This document shows, one piece after another, positions 1 through 8,568 of a stretch of DNA of 64,000 bases; positions within the stretch are counted from its first letter, which is position 1, and every line of letters starts with the position of its first letter. The stretch comes from Ignavibacteria bacterium (lineage in GTDB: Bacteria; Bacteroidota; Ignavibacteria; Tepidaquicellales; OLB5). A model generated the notes under the pieces. That model was not told where the DNA came from. It searched no databases and saw only the letters and a list, made by a program, of their open reading frames with translations. Where the stretch lies: contig JADZAP010000005.1 in the NCBI GenBank assembly GCA_020852705.1, positions 62,001-126,000 of the forward strand, given 5' to 3'. The translations under genes and the position numbers were made by a program.

Positions 1-449
1 ATTCACCAACACAAAGAATAGTTAAAGGAACACCTGAAATTATTGCAGCCGTTGAAGAAGCTAAAAAAATCAGGAAGTTTGAGTTTGTATTGATTGAAGA
101 TACACCAAGAGATGAATTATTAAAAATTAAACAAACCTGTCATATTGCAATTGACCAGATTGGCAACAGAGGCGGTACAGGTTATGGGATAAATTCACTT
201 GAAAATCTATCTCTGGGAATTCCTTCAATTACAGATATGAACTGCGGTATGGATACCTGGCTTCCTGAAAATCCGTTTATAATTGCAAATAAAGAAACCC
301 TTGCTGAAAAACTTATTGAATTAATAGATAATGAAGAATACAGATTAAAAAAAAGGAACGATTCCAGAACGTGGGTAAATAAATATCATTCTTATGATTC
401 TGTATTCAGCAAGTTAAATGAATATTATCTGAATGCCGGAATTATTTGA
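1..449 (+). CDS. Glycosyltransferase, C-terminal part (5' end outside window)
   Basis: The reading frame is already open at base 3 and stops at 449, so the ATG at base 90 in the ORF track is internal. The translation begins SPTQRIVKGTPEIIAAVEEA and continues into a C-terminal Rossmann-like half with a 'GYGINSLENLSLGIPSI' stretch. That is where GT-B glycosyltransferases (GT1/GT4 type) carry the conserved donor-sugar binding glutamate. It ends in a typical amphipathic tail. The N-terminal acceptor domain is missing from the window. The flippase gene 70 bases downstream suggests a lipopolysaccharide O-antigen or exopolysaccharide locus. Sugar donor and acceptor cannot be read from this fragment. 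Confidence 0.7.
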   Translation, partial: SPTQRIVKGTPEIIAAVEEAKKIRKFEFVLIEDTPRDELLKIKQTCHIAIDQIGNRGGTGYGINSLENLSLGIPSITDMNCGMDTWLPENPFIIANKETLAEKLIELIDNEEYRLKKRNDSRTWVNKYHSYDSVFSKLNEYYLNAGII

Positions 450-519
450 TCAATATAATTATACAATGTATAAAATAAAATTTATTGAAATTTAACCGGG
501 GAAAATTACAGACTATAAT

Positions 520-1980
520 TTGTCTTCTCAAATAAAGAAAATATTTTCAGATACCGTAATCTACACAATTGGCAGTGTATTTAACAGATTTTTACCGTTC
601 CTGCTTCTTCCCGTATATACATTTTATTTCCCCCCCGCAGAATATGGTATTTTCTCTCTTGTTTATTCTTTCTGGTTCTTTGTATCTGTGTTTTACTTAT
701 ACGGAATGGAAACAGCTTTCCAGAAATGTTTCCTTGAAACTGATGATTATGAATCAAAAAAAGGGATATACAGTAATACCTTAATTTTAATATTTTCTAC
801 TTCAATTATTTTCAGTGCAATTATTTACTTATTAGCAGATTTTATTGCTGAAAAAATTACCGGTACCACACAGAATGCATATCTTATAAGGTTATTGGCT
901 GTTATTTTAGTTGCTGATTCCCTTTACAGATTCCCTATGATACTTATTAACAGTATTCAGCGTTCAAAATTATATTCTTTTTTGAATATGATTGCTGTAG
1001 TGCTTAATGTTGCCGTAAATCTTATACTCATTATTAATTATAAGTTCGGTATTGAGGCGATATTTTATTCATATCTGGTATCCTATATCTTTTTATTTAT
1101 TATTTCATTTTCCAGTATTCTAAAATATTTTAAATTGTTTATAAATTATTCTTTCATAAAGAATCTTTTAAAAAATGCTCATCTGTTTCTGTATTATGGA
1201 ATTTTCCTGATTTCCATTGATCTGATTGACAGGTTTATTCTCGAGTATTTTAAAGGTTCTGCAGTGGTTGGTATATATTCCGCAAGTTACCGTATTGGCA
1301 TAGTTATGAATCTTGTTATAACAGGATACAAAGTAGCATGGACGCCTTTTTTTATGAACCTTAAAGGAGAAGAAGGGAATAAAGAAATTTTTTCAAAAGT
1401 ATTTACTTATTTTTGGTATGGGGGTTTAATAGTCTTTTTATTTTTCTCATTTCTTGCTGATGACCTTGTTAAAATAAATTATGCCGGTTATACACTGCTG
1501 AATGAAAAATACTGGAGCGGACTTGTAATCATTCCGTATATTCTTCTTGCTTATCTTTTTTCCGGTCTTTATCTTAATCTTAATGTTGCCTCTTTTTTTA
1601 AAAACAAAATTAAATATTTAATTATTTCTTCTGCAGCAGGCTGCATCAGCAATATATTGCTTAACTTTTTACTTATTCCTGAATATTCAATAACCGGAGC
1701 AGCAATTGCGACTATGCTTTCTTATTTCATTATGTTTGCTGTCCTTTATTTCTATTCTCAAAAAATATATAAAATTCAATATGAATGGAATTTAATTTTT
1801 AAAGCAATTTTATTGACTGCTATTTTATATTCAGTAAATTTTTACATCCCAAAAATACTTAATTTAAGTTATATTCACTCAATTTTAATTGAAATTTTGT
1901 TTGTTTGTTTTTTATTTGTTTATTTAATGGGTAAACAAACAATTAATCTGTTATTTTCATTAAAAAGAAATAAAGCTTAA
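520..1980 (+). CDS. Polysaccharide flippase, Wzx/MOP superfamily
   Basis: A 486-residue, very hydrophobic protein with about 12-14 predicted membrane helices and the MOP-family N-terminus 'DTVIYTIGSVFNRFLPFLLLP'. Such proteins move undecaprenyl-linked oligosaccharides across the inner membrane. The start is a TTG at 520; no in-frame ATG gives the expected cytoplasmic N-terminus before helix 1. Length fits Wzx/RfbX-type transporters. It follows a glycosyltransferase on the same strand, so both probably belong to one surface-glycan operon that extends left of the window. The exact substrate is unknown. A role in polysaccharide export is more likely than drug efflux because of the neighbour. Confidence 0.8.
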   Translation: MSSQIKKIFSDTVIYTIGSVFNRFLPFLLLPVYTFYFPPAEYGIFSLVYSFWFFVSVFYLYGMETAFQKCFLETDDYESKKGIYSNTLILIFSTSIIFSAIIYLLADFIAEKITGTTQNAYLIRLLAVILVADSLYRFPMILINSIQRSKLYSFLNMIAVVLNVAVNLILIINYKFGIEAIFYSYLVSYIFLFIISFSSILKYFKLFINYSFIKNLLKNAHLFLYYGIFLISIDLIDRFILEYFKGSAVVGIYSASYRIGIVMNLVITGYKVAWTPFFMNLKGEEGNKEIFSKVFTYFWYGGLIVFLFFSFLADDLVKINYAGYTLLNEKYWSGLVIIPYILLAYLFSGLYLNLNVASFFKNKIKYLIISSAAGCISNILLNFLLIPEYSITGAAIATMLSYFIMFAVLYFYSQKIYKIQYEWNLIFKAILLTAILYSVNFYIPKILNLSYIHSILIEILFVCFLFVYLMGKQTINLLFSLKRNKA

Positions 1981-2074
1981 AGTAACACTTTAACTGATTT
2001 AGCTCTTGACAACACTTCTTAATATAGTTATATTTGAAGAGCTTCTCCATTACTTTAAGGATATTTCTGCTTTT

Positions 2075-2161
2075 GGAGAGGTGCGAGAGTGGTTGAATCG
2101 GGCGGTCTCGAAAACCGTTGCAGAGGTAACTCTGCCGTGGGTTCGAATCCCACCCTCTCCG
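2075..2161 (+). tRNA. tRNA-Ser (anticodon CGA)
   Basis: The acceptor stem GGAGAGG (2075-2081) pairs with CCTCTCC (2154-2160), followed by discriminator G. The anticodon arm CGGT-CTCGAAA-ACCG gives anticodon CGA, which reads UCG. A long variable arm (GCAGAGGTAACTCTGC) is the class II mark of tRNA-Ser, and the T-loop GTTCGAATC is canonical. CCA is not encoded. The 66-residue ORF across this site in the track is spurious. Confidence 0.95.
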
Positions 2162-2216
2162 CAGAGTATCGTTTGCAGGTCATTAAAAAGTTTATTTAAT
2201 TTTTAACTATATCATC

Positions 2217-2726
2217 ATGAAGAACAAAATTATTTTTCTATTAGCTCTTTCCTTCCTGTATATTTTAATTTTTGTTAAAACTGCCAAATCACAGGATGAT
2301 ATGGATTTTGAAGAATTTATGGGTATGATGAGTGAAACCCTGACTGATGAACAGCTTGATGAACTAAGCTATGAACTTCCCTGGAATATCAGGGTTGCAG
2401 GATATGGTTACGGCGATTTTTCGGGAGACGGGAAAGATGATATTGTTCTTTCAATTGTTGAAAAAGATAAAACCCCCAAAAAATCTGTTGATGTATATTT
2501 TTTTGAAAATATAGATAATACTACATACCAAAAAATTAAAAAGAAGAACTATAAGTGGTATGAAATTCCGTTAGAAGTTGCTTTCTTAATAAAAGATGGT
2601 AAATGTTTCGTAACAAGCAGAGATGATAATAACTGGTATTTTGCCGGTTATGAAATTATTGAAGATAAGCTTGTAACCTCTGATGTTGAAAAATATCCAA
2701 TTGAATTTGAAAACGCAGGCAATTAA
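2217..2726 (+). CDS. Small exported protein with one FG-GAP/VCBS-like repeat
   Basis: A 169-residue protein with an N-terminal signal peptide (KNKIIFLLALSFLYILIFV, cleavage probably after the AKS region). An acidic segment (DDMDFEEFMGMMSE) follows. Next comes 'YGDFSGDGKDDIVLSIVEKD', which resembles one calcium-binding FG-GAP/VCBS blade motif (DxxGDGxxD). The rest looks like a small beta-rich domain. No family is recognised with confidence. It follows tRNA-Ser and is closed by a strong terminator. Location is inferred to be periplasmic or outer surface. The function is unknown. Confidence 0.6.
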   Translation: MKNKIIFLLALSFLYILIFVKTAKSQDDMDFEEFMGMMSETLTDEQLDELSYELPWNIRVAGYGYGDFSGDGKDDIVLSIVEKDKTPKKSVDVYFFENIDNTTYQKIKKKNYKWYEIPLEVAFLIKDGKCFVTSRDDNNWYFAGYEIIEDKLVTSDVEKYPIEFENAGN

Positions 2727-2760
2727 TATTCTTTCCCCACTTAAAGCCTGTTTTCACGTC

Positions 2761-2787
2761 GCCCCGGTTTTTACCGGGGCTTTTTTT
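2761..2787 (+). terminator. Rho-independent terminator
   Basis: The perfect stem GCCCCGGT/ACCGGGGC is closed by a four-base T loop and followed by seven T. It lies 35 bases after the stop of the exported protein gene. Its right arm is duplicated at 3436-3454. Confidence 0.85.
2768..2786. repeat. Direct repeat, copy 1 (right arm of terminator)
   Basis: TTTTTACCGGGGCTTTTTT is found here and again at 3436-3454 in the same orientation. The two copies bracket the DUF2442/DUF4160 gene pair. Here it is part of an intact terminator hairpin; in the second copy the left hairpin arm is absent. Confidence 0.8.
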
Positions 2788-2838
2788 ATAGAAACGAACT
2801 AATTGTCACATTTTAAAAATATATTAATTTAGAAAGGG

Positions 2839-3093
2839 TTATGCAAGTTCTTTAACAGCTTCTGTAAAATATCTTAATGTATCCGGGCACAAATCAAATC
2901 CGTTCGGCCAATATATTCCCCTGCCATTATCATAAAGCTTAACCTTTGCAAAATAATCTTTATTCTTTAAAACTTCATTAATACTGTTTTCTTTGATAAA
3001 TTTGCTGAGATCAATTACTTTATCAGTATTATCTGAAAAGAAAAAGTGAATTAAATAATTTTGTAGTAATTTAATTTTAATTATTTTTACCAT
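2839..3093 (-). CDS. DUF2442 family protein
   Basis: An 84-residue protein matching the DUF2442 pattern: an N-terminal strand pair, 'DLSKFIKE', then 'VKLYDNGRGIYWPNGFDLCPDTL', the conserved 'W-x-(N/D)-G-x-D-x-x-P-D-x-L' signature. The domain is usually found beside a DUF4160 gene, exactly as here (5-base gap, same strand, DUF4160 first). The pairing has a toxin-antitoxin-like genome distribution, but I know of no settled biochemical role. The gene ends about 50 bases from the neighbouring plus-strand terminator. The pair sits between two copies of a 19-base repeat, which suggests a small inserted cassette. Confidence 0.8.
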   Translation of the reverse strand: MVKIIKIKLLQNYLIHFFFSDNTDKVIDLSKFIKENSINEVLKNKDYFAKVKLYDNGRGIYWPNGFDLCPDTLRYFTEAVKELA

Positions 3094-3098
3094 AGTTA

Positions 3099-3359
3099 TT
3101 ATTTTAATGGTTCAATTTTAAATAAAGTTTCAGGTTTTTGCGCTCTTAACCAGTCTTCTTTCAATTCCTCTTTGTGCAATCCAGCCCATTCTAATACCAT
3201 TGATTTTGCTCTTGGTGGTAAATTTCCATTAATAATCTTTAATGAGTTAATATCAAATATTGCTTCATAATCTTGATATTCTGCATGAAAATGTGCAGGA
3301 GAATGATCCTGAAAGAACATTTTAATTATTATTCCATAAAATCTGCAAATTTCAGGCAT
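3099..3359 (-). CDS. DUF4160 family protein
   Basis: An 86-residue protein with the DUF4160 hallmark: 'MPEICRFYGIIIKMFFQDHSPAHFHAEY' (P-x-I-x-R-F-x-G-I-x-I, then H-x-P-x-H-F-H). The histidine cluster could bind metal or act catalytically. The C-terminus 'VLEWAGLHKEELKEDW' is also typical. I chose the second Met (MPEI) as the start because family members begin MPxI; the ORF track adds two residues. It is the first gene of a two-gene unit with DUF2442. The role is unproven; a toxin-antitoxin-like module is a hypothesis from gene pairing only. Confidence 0.8.
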   Translation of the reverse strand: MPEICRFYGIIIKMFFQDHSPAHFHAEYQDYEAIFDINSLKIINGNLPPRAKSMVLEWAGLHKEELKEDWLRAQKPETLFKIEPLK

Positions 3360-3435
3360 TAACAAATATAATAAAATATGTTTATGAAAACTACATTATC
3401 ATAGGTAATAAAAAGACAAGGATACTATTAAATTT

Positions 3436-3454
3436 TTTTTACCGGGGCTTTTTT
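3436..3454. repeat. Direct repeat, copy 2 (orphan terminator arm)
   Basis: Identical to 2768-2786 (TTTTTACCGGGGCTTTTTT). No GCCCCGG arm lies upstream, so it cannot fold as a terminator. It looks like a duplicated fragment left on the far side of the DUF2442/DUF4160 cassette. Confidence 0.8.
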
Positions 3455-3538
3455 ATCCCAAAATATTTCGCTTATGCTCAATTTCAGTATTAACAAATTC
3501 TGACTATAATTATAAAAATTATATACATAAATTTGTAA

Positions 3539-4834
3539 ATGATTGAAAGATATACTCTCCCCGAAATTGCAAAAATTTGGTCAGATGAAAATAAATTTTC
3601 TATTTGGCTAAAAATTGAAATATTTGCCTGCGAAGCAAATAATAAACTCGGAATAGTTCCAACTTCTGCTCTTAAAAAAATTCTCTCAAAAGCGAGATTT
3701 AATGTAAGCAAAATCAATCAAATTGAATCTGTTGTTAAACATGATGTAATTGCTTTTTTAACCAATGTGGGCAGTTACGTAGGCAAAGACTCTCGTTTTA
3801 TACATTACGGCATGACAAGTTCAGATGTACTTGATACATCACTTTCGGTTCAGATGAAGGAAGCGGGTAATTTGATTTTAATGAAACTACAGCAGCTTAA
3901 ATCAGCACTTTCAAAGAAAGCAAAAAAGTATAAATATCTGCAAATGGTTGGCAGAACTCACGGCGTTCACGCTGAATCCATTACTCTTGGTTTAAAATTC
4001 GCATTGTGGTTTGATGAAGTTAACCGCAATATTGAAAGATTAAAAATTGCCGTAAAAAACATATCAGTTGGGAAAATATCCGGTGCAGTGGGCACTTATG
4101 AACACCTGAGCCCCTTTGTAGAAAGATATGTTTGCAGAAAACTAAATTTAAAACCCGCAAATGCTGCTACACAGATTATTCAGCGTGATATTCACGCTGA
4201 ATATATGACAACTCTTGCCATTATAGCTTCTTCACTTGAAAAATTTGCAACTGAAATTCGCCATCAGCAAAAAACTGAAATACTTGAGCTGGAAGAACCG
4301 TTCACAAAAGGACAAAAAGGTTCTTCTGCTATGCCCCACAAAAAAAATCCTGTAATCTGTGAACGGATTTCGGGACTTGCCCGTATTATCAGAGCAAATT
4401 CCTTAGCTGCTTTGGAAAATATTAATCTCTGGCATGAACGCGATATTTCACACTCAAGTGTTGAGCGTGTAATATTACCCGATAGCACTATGTTACTTTA
4501 TTATATGCTGGTTAAAATGATAGAAGTAATTGATGGATTAGTTGTAAACAAAGAAAATATTGCTAAAAATCTGAACCTAACCCATGGACTAATCTATTCA
4601 CAGCGTGCTCTGCTTAAATTAGTTGAAGCAGGTTTAACTCGAGAGCAGGCGTATAAGGCGGTGCAGAACAATGCTTTGCTGTCATGGAAAACAGGTCAGG
4701 ATTTCCGTAAATTACTTGAAAGCGATAAGTTAATATCAAAAAAAGTTAATAAAACTCAAATTGAAGATATTTTTTACTCAAAAAAAGTATTTAAAAATAT
4801 TGATTATATCTTTAAAAACGTTAAAATTAAGTAA
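3539..4834 (+). CDS. purB: Adenylosuccinate lyase
   Basis: A 431-residue fumarase/aspartase-superfamily enzyme. It catalyses two purine-synthesis steps: SAICAR to AICAR plus fumarate, and adenylosuccinate to AMP plus fumarate. The start MIERYTLPEIAKIWSDENKF matches the PurB N-terminus. Also visible are 'HYGMTSSDVLDT' (substrate-binding Thr-Ser), 'GRTHGVHAESIT' (general-acid His region) and the signature loop 'GSSAMPHKKNP' with the catalytic serine. Length is normal and complete. A TAAATTTG box at 3528-3535 lies so close to the ATG that, if used, the mRNA would be nearly leaderless. The gene stands alone, with tRNA-Val downstream. Confidence 0.95.
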   Translation: MIERYTLPEIAKIWSDENKFSIWLKIEIFACEANNKLGIVPTSALKKILSKARFNVSKINQIESVVKHDVIAFLTNVGSYVGKDSRFIHYGMTSSDVLDTSLSVQMKEAGNLILMKLQQLKSALSKKAKKYKYLQMVGRTHGVHAESITLGLKFALWFDEVNRNIERLKIAVKNISVGKISGAVGTYEHLSPFVERYVCRKLNLKPANAATQIIQRDIHAEYMTTLAIIASSLEKFATEIRHQQKTEILELEEPFTKGQKGSSAMPHKKNPVICERISGLARIIRANSLAALENINLWHERDISHSSVERVILPDSTMLLYYMLVKMIEVIDGLVVNKENIAKNLNLTHGLIYSQRALLKLVEAGLTREQAYKAVQNNALLSWKTGQDFRKLLESDKLISKKVNKTQIEDIFYSKKVFKNIDYIFKNVKIK

Positions 4835-5167
4835 AATAACCTAAATCCTCATGAATTAATTTATAGTTAATTTTTCAATATTATTATTAACTTGAATATA
4901 ATTTCATACCGTTTAGGTCTCAATTAAAACATTTACCCTTGAAAATACTTCATATTTTCACTATTTTTGTATTCTAACATTGAACTATTTTAGCCCGTCT
5001 GGCTGCTAAAGCGGTTCCGGTTTATAAAGAAAAACCGTTTCTTATAAAAGTCAGGATTGTTTTTTTAATCGCTGCAAAAATTGCAGTTTTATTTCAGACT
5101 TTGCTTTGTTATTTAATTTCCGGTTTAATTAATTGATAATTGTTCTTTGTTATTTGCAAATTTCAGA
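4835..5167. other. Long intergenic region before tRNA-Val
   Basis: About 330 bases with no credible ORF. It holds a well-spaced promoter (4939-4969). Downstream of it are small inverted repeats such as TTTAGC...GCTAAA (about 4990-5011) and CTGCAAAAATTGCAG (about 5073-5087), and a run of seven T near 5059. The transcript from the promoter would carry roughly 190 bases before the tRNA. This may be a tRNA leader or an unannotated small RNA; I cannot tell which. Confidence 0.4.
4939..4969 (+). promoter_or_regulatory. Bacteroidota-type sigma-A promoter
   Basis: TTG (4939-4941), exactly 20 bases, then TATTTTTG (4962-4969). This fits the Bacteroidota -33/-7 consensus TTG-N19-21-TAnnTTTG. The predicted start is about 4975. 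The first recognisable product downstream is tRNA-Val. Confidence 0.6.
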
Positions 5168-5241
5168 GGGCGGTTAGCTCAGTTGGTTAGAGCGCCACGT
5201 TGACATCGTGGAGGTCACCGGTTCGAATCCAGTATCGCCCA
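5168..5241 (+). tRNA. tRNA-Val (anticodon GAC)
   Basis: The acceptor stem GGGCGGT pairs with ATCGCCC with one G-U pair; the discriminator is A and CCA is not encoded. The D arm is GCTCAGTTGGTTAGAGC. The anticodon stem-loop CCACG-TTGACAT-CGTGG gives anticodon GAC, which reads GUC/GUU. The T arm CACCGGTTCGAATCCAGT is close to canonical. Confidence 0.95.
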
Positions 5242-5359
5242 CTAATGCGGGTATTTAAAATTCCAAATATCTAATTGCATTTTATATTGTTCACCGGTGA
5301 ATCTTAACAATTTTAATAACTAAAATTTAATGAATATTTTTAAAATAAATATTTTTAAA

Positions 5360-6535
5360 ATGAATAAATCAATAAAAATATCAGCTTTAATTTTTCTTTT
5401 TTTGTTATCATCAAATGTTTTTTCTCAGATATATTCTCCTAAGGATATTGTTAATATTTTTGATCCGTTCACAATTACCTTTGGTGATCTGGTTTTAAAT
5501 ACTAATGATGATGAATTTAAAGAGCATAATTTTCTGATCATTGTCACAATTACAGTAGGTTCAGAAAAAATTATCAAATTTTTTTATAAAGATGACCTCC
5601 TGATAAACAATATAAAAAGTTATAATGATGATTACTGGGCAATAAGTTTTTCTGCTAGGAAAAACAATATCATACTTTTTCCCGCTGTTTATAATGTCCT
5701 TAACAGCGGTGGAAATATAAATATAAAAATGGAAGGTTATTCAAATCTATCTCCCGGAGATGAAACAATGCTCAGTCAGCTTTCTTCAGGTTATGTATAT
5801 ACAAGTACTGCAATGAGCAGTATGATTGAACAGGCATACAAATATTTTGCCAATTCAACCGAAGTAAATAAACCTAACAACAGCTTGATAACATCAGCAG
5901 AAGTATTGCAGAGAAATGTATCTACACGACCCGGTATCTTTTATCTTGGCAATCCAACTGAAGTTAGCTATGCTATTCCGGTTGATCCTAAAAAAGTAAT
6001 CGGTACTAACCTGCTTATACAGGGTGATAAAAAAGTTGAATCTAAAATTTCATCCAAAACAACTGACCAGTGGAATTTGACTATTAATAAATTTACTGAT
6101 GTTAAAATTGTTCAGGGTGAAGGATATTATAACAAAATAAAAGGGGTTTTTAATGACATCATTAATTTACCTAAAATTGATGAAAACAAACGCGAGGGAC
6201 TCATAGCAAGATGCAATGAAGTTATTAACGAAGATCTTGTAATGGGAAGAAAATCTGATGTTTATATGAATCCGGAAGTTATAAAGCAGTTTACATATTT
6301 AATGAATTTTATTAAAGCTGGCATCCGTGCAAAATCTGATACTGCTTCAACCACCAACGATTTTATGAAAGCTGATGAACGTGAAGCTTTGAATTTTTTT
6401 GAAACTAATTTAAAGGAAAACGATTTTAATCTGGAAAACCAATATGTATTTGATGATTTCATCAGTTCATCAGTAAATAGAGGTGCTATACAGAAAGAAA
6501 TTGATATAATAAGAAGGTATTATCAGCTTAAGTAA
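5360..6535 (+). CDS. Exported protein of unknown function
   Basis: A protein of about 391 residues. I prefer the second in-frame ATG (MNKSIKISALIFLFLLSSNVFSQ) because it gives a clean signal peptide ending in the usual Bacteroidota 'FSQ' cleavage region; the upstream ATG at 5330 adds ten residues. The mature part mixes a predicted beta-rich N-terminal half with a helical, charged C-terminal half. No CxxC, protease or T9SS sorting motif is seen. It precedes thrS on the same strand but seems unrelated to it. I do not recognise a family; periplasmic or outer-membrane-associated is a guess. Confidence 0.55.
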   Translation: MNKSIKISALIFLFLLSSNVFSQIYSPKDIVNIFDPFTITFGDLVLNTNDDEFKEHNFLIIVTITVGSEKIIKFFYKDDLLINNIKSYNDDYWAISFSARKNNIILFPAVYNVLNSGGNINIKMEGYSNLSPGDETMLSQLSSGYVYTSTAMSSMIEQAYKYFANSTEVNKPNNSLITSAEVLQRNVSTRPGIFYLGNPTEVSYAIPVDPKKVIGTNLLIQGDKKVESKISSKTTDQWNLTINKFTDVKIVQGEGYYNKIKGVFNDIINLPKIDENKREGLIARCNEVINEDLVMGRKSDVYMNPEVIKQFTYLMNFIKAGIRAKSDTASTTNDFMKADEREALNFFETNLKENDFNLENQYVFDDFISSSVNRGAIQKEIDIIRRYYQLK

Positions 6536-6592
6536 TTATTTTGACGTTTTTACTGAAGTATATTTGCTCTATAGTATAATTAATGCTAAATT

Positions 6593-8524
6593 TTGAGTAA
6601 CAAAAATATAAAAATAACTTTCCCTGATGGAAGTATTAAGGAGTATCCAAGCGGTTCTTCTTCATTGGAAATAGCTGCATCTATTAGCAAAGGGCTTGCC
6701 GATGACGCTCTTGTTGCTGAAGTGAACAGTAAACTTGTTGATATTGTCAAACCGATTAACGAAGATTCTACGGTTAAATTTTATAAGTTTGGCGATGATG
6801 AAGGTAAGAAAGTCTATTGGCATACAACCAGCCATATTATGGCTCAGGCAATTGAGGAACTTTTTCCGGGTGCTAAATTCGGAGTTGGACCTCCGGTTGA
6901 AAACGGCTTCTATTATGATGTGGATTCAGAGCATAAGTTTACCGATGAAGATTTAAAGAAAATTGAAGATCGTATGCTTGATATTGCTAAACGTGATCTT
7001 AAAACCCAACGCGAGGAATTAAAACGAGAAGATGCAATTGCATATTTTAAATCAAAAAGAATTGATCCGTATAAAGTAGAAATACTTGAAGATATTGCTA
7101 AGAATGAAAATATTGTTTCATTGTATCATCAGGGTGAATTTACAGACCTGTGCCGCGGACCTCATATGCCAACTACCGCAAAATTAAAAAATATTAAACT
7201 CTTAAGTGTTTCAGGTTCATATTGGCGGGGTGATTCAAATCGTAAACAATTGCAAAGAATTTATGGCATATCTTTTCCTAAAAAGAAGGATCTTGATGAT
7301 TACCTCAATCTTCTTGAAGAAGCCAAGAAAAGAGATCACAGAAAGCTTGGTAAAGAACTTGAGCTTTTTATGTTCCATGAATACAGCCCGGGTGCACCCT
7401 TTTGGCTGCCAAACGGAATGGTTCTCTTTAAAGAACTTGAAAAATACTGGCGTGATATACACGATAGCAACGGCTACGAAGAAATAAATACTCCAATACT
7501 TGTTAAAGATAAATTATTTGAGCAGTCCGGGCATTTGGATCATTATAAAGAAAATATGTTCCGCGTTGATGATGGAAACGAAACATATTATCTTAAACCT
7601 ATGAATTGTCCTGAAGCTACTTTAGTTTACTCTTCAAAAATGCGGAGTTATAAGGATTTACCTGTCAGACTGAGCGAAATCGGAAGACTTCACAGAAATG
7701 AGCTTCGCGGTGCTTTAGGCGGGATGTTTAGAGTCAGACAAATTACTATGGATGATGCTCACATTTTCTGTACACCTGAACAGATTCAACAGGAAATTAC
7801 AGGTGTAATGAGTCTTATAAAATCCTTTTATGCATTGTTTGGACTTGAACCAAGGTTTTATCTTTCAACACGCCCCGATGAAGCAATGGGCACAAAAGAA
7901 GTATGGGATAAAGCAGAAGCAGCTTTGGCTTCTGCACTTGATGCAAATGAACTAATGTATTCAGTTAAAGAAAAAGACGGGGCTTTCTATGGTCCTAAAA
8001 TTGATGTACATATTAAAGATGCATTGAAAAGAGATTGGCAGATTGCTACTATTCAGCTTGATTATAACCTGCCCGAAAGATTTGATTTAACCTATGAAGG
8101 CAGTGATGGTCAAAAACACAGACCTGTTATGGTTCATCGTGCAATTTTTGGAAGTTATGAGCGGTTTATAGGAATGTTAATTGAGCACTTTGGCGGGAAT
8201 TTTCCCCTTTGGCTTGCTCCGATTCAGGCAGCTGTTTTGCCTATTACAGATAATCAGAAAGACTATGCAAAGGAAGTTTTTGCAAGATTAAAAGAATGCG
8301 GCTTTAGGGTTACAATTGATGACCGCAGTGAAAAAATTGGATATAAGATCCGTGATTGCGAAACTAAAAAAGTACCTTATATGATTATTGTTGGCGAAAA
8401 GGAAAAGCAAAACGGTAACATTACAGTTCGTGCTCATAAAAAAGGTGATCTTGGTGCTTTTGACCTTAATAAATTTATTGAACAAATTATTAACGAAAGA
8501 GATTTTAAAAAATTAAATTCATAA
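6593..8524 (+). CDS. thrS: Threonyl-tRNA synthetase
   Basis: A 643-residue class II synthetase that charges tRNA-Thr. An N-terminal TGS domain (about 1-63) is followed by an editing domain with HxxxH at H77/H81 and CRGPH at C187/H191, which clears mischarged serine. The catalytic core carries the zinc ligands C339 ('MNCPE'), H390 ('DDAHIFC') and H515 ('VMVHRAIFGS'). The anticodon-binding domain ends the protein. The start is TTG at 6593 (MSNKNIKITFPDGS); an ATG ten bases upstream is out of frame. TATATTTG at 6559 may be its -7 box. It leads the thrS-infC-rpmI-rplT-pheS group, an order common in bacteria. Confidence 0.97.
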   Translation: MSNKNIKITFPDGSIKEYPSGSSSLEIAASISKGLADDALVAEVNSKLVDIVKPINEDSTVKFYKFGDDEGKKVYWHTTSHIMAQAIEELFPGAKFGVGPPVENGFYYDVDSEHKFTDEDLKKIEDRMLDIAKRDLKTQREELKREDAIAYFKSKRIDPYKVEILEDIAKNENIVSLYHQGEFTDLCRGPHMPTTAKLKNIKLLSVSGSYWRGDSNRKQLQRIYGISFPKKKDLDDYLNLLEEAKKRDHRKLGKELELFMFHEYSPGAPFWLPNGMVLFKELEKYWRDIHDSNGYEEINTPILVKDKLFEQSGHLDHYKENMFRVDDGNETYYLKPMNCPEATLVYSSKMRSYKDLPVRLSEIGRLHRNELRGALGGMFRVRQITMDDAHIFCTPEQIQQEITGVMSLIKSFYALFGLEPRFYLSTRPDEAMGTKEVWDKAEAALASALDANELMYSVKEKDGAFYGPKIDVHIKDALKRDWQIATIQLDYNLPERFDLTYEGSDGQKHRPVMVHRAIFGSYERFIGMLIEHFGGNFPLWLAPIQAAVLPITDNQKDYAKEVFARLKECGFRVTIDDRSEKIGYKIRDCETKKVPYMIIVGEKEKQNGNITVRAHKKGDLGAFDLNKFIEQIINERDFKKLNS

Positions 8525-8568
8525 AAAATATTATAAAAAATATTTAATAACTTTAAGGAGTAATAATT

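Noticed and set aside
2006-2206. 66-residue plus-strand ORF
   Set aside because: It runs through the complete tRNA-Ser gene and has no coding character.
3421-3460. ACCGGGGCTTTTTT as a terminator
   Set aside because: The complementary left arm is missing, so no hairpin can form; it is treated as a duplicated fragment.
6536-6592. T-box leader for thrS
   Set aside because: Only 57 bases lie before thrS and no T-box sequence is present.
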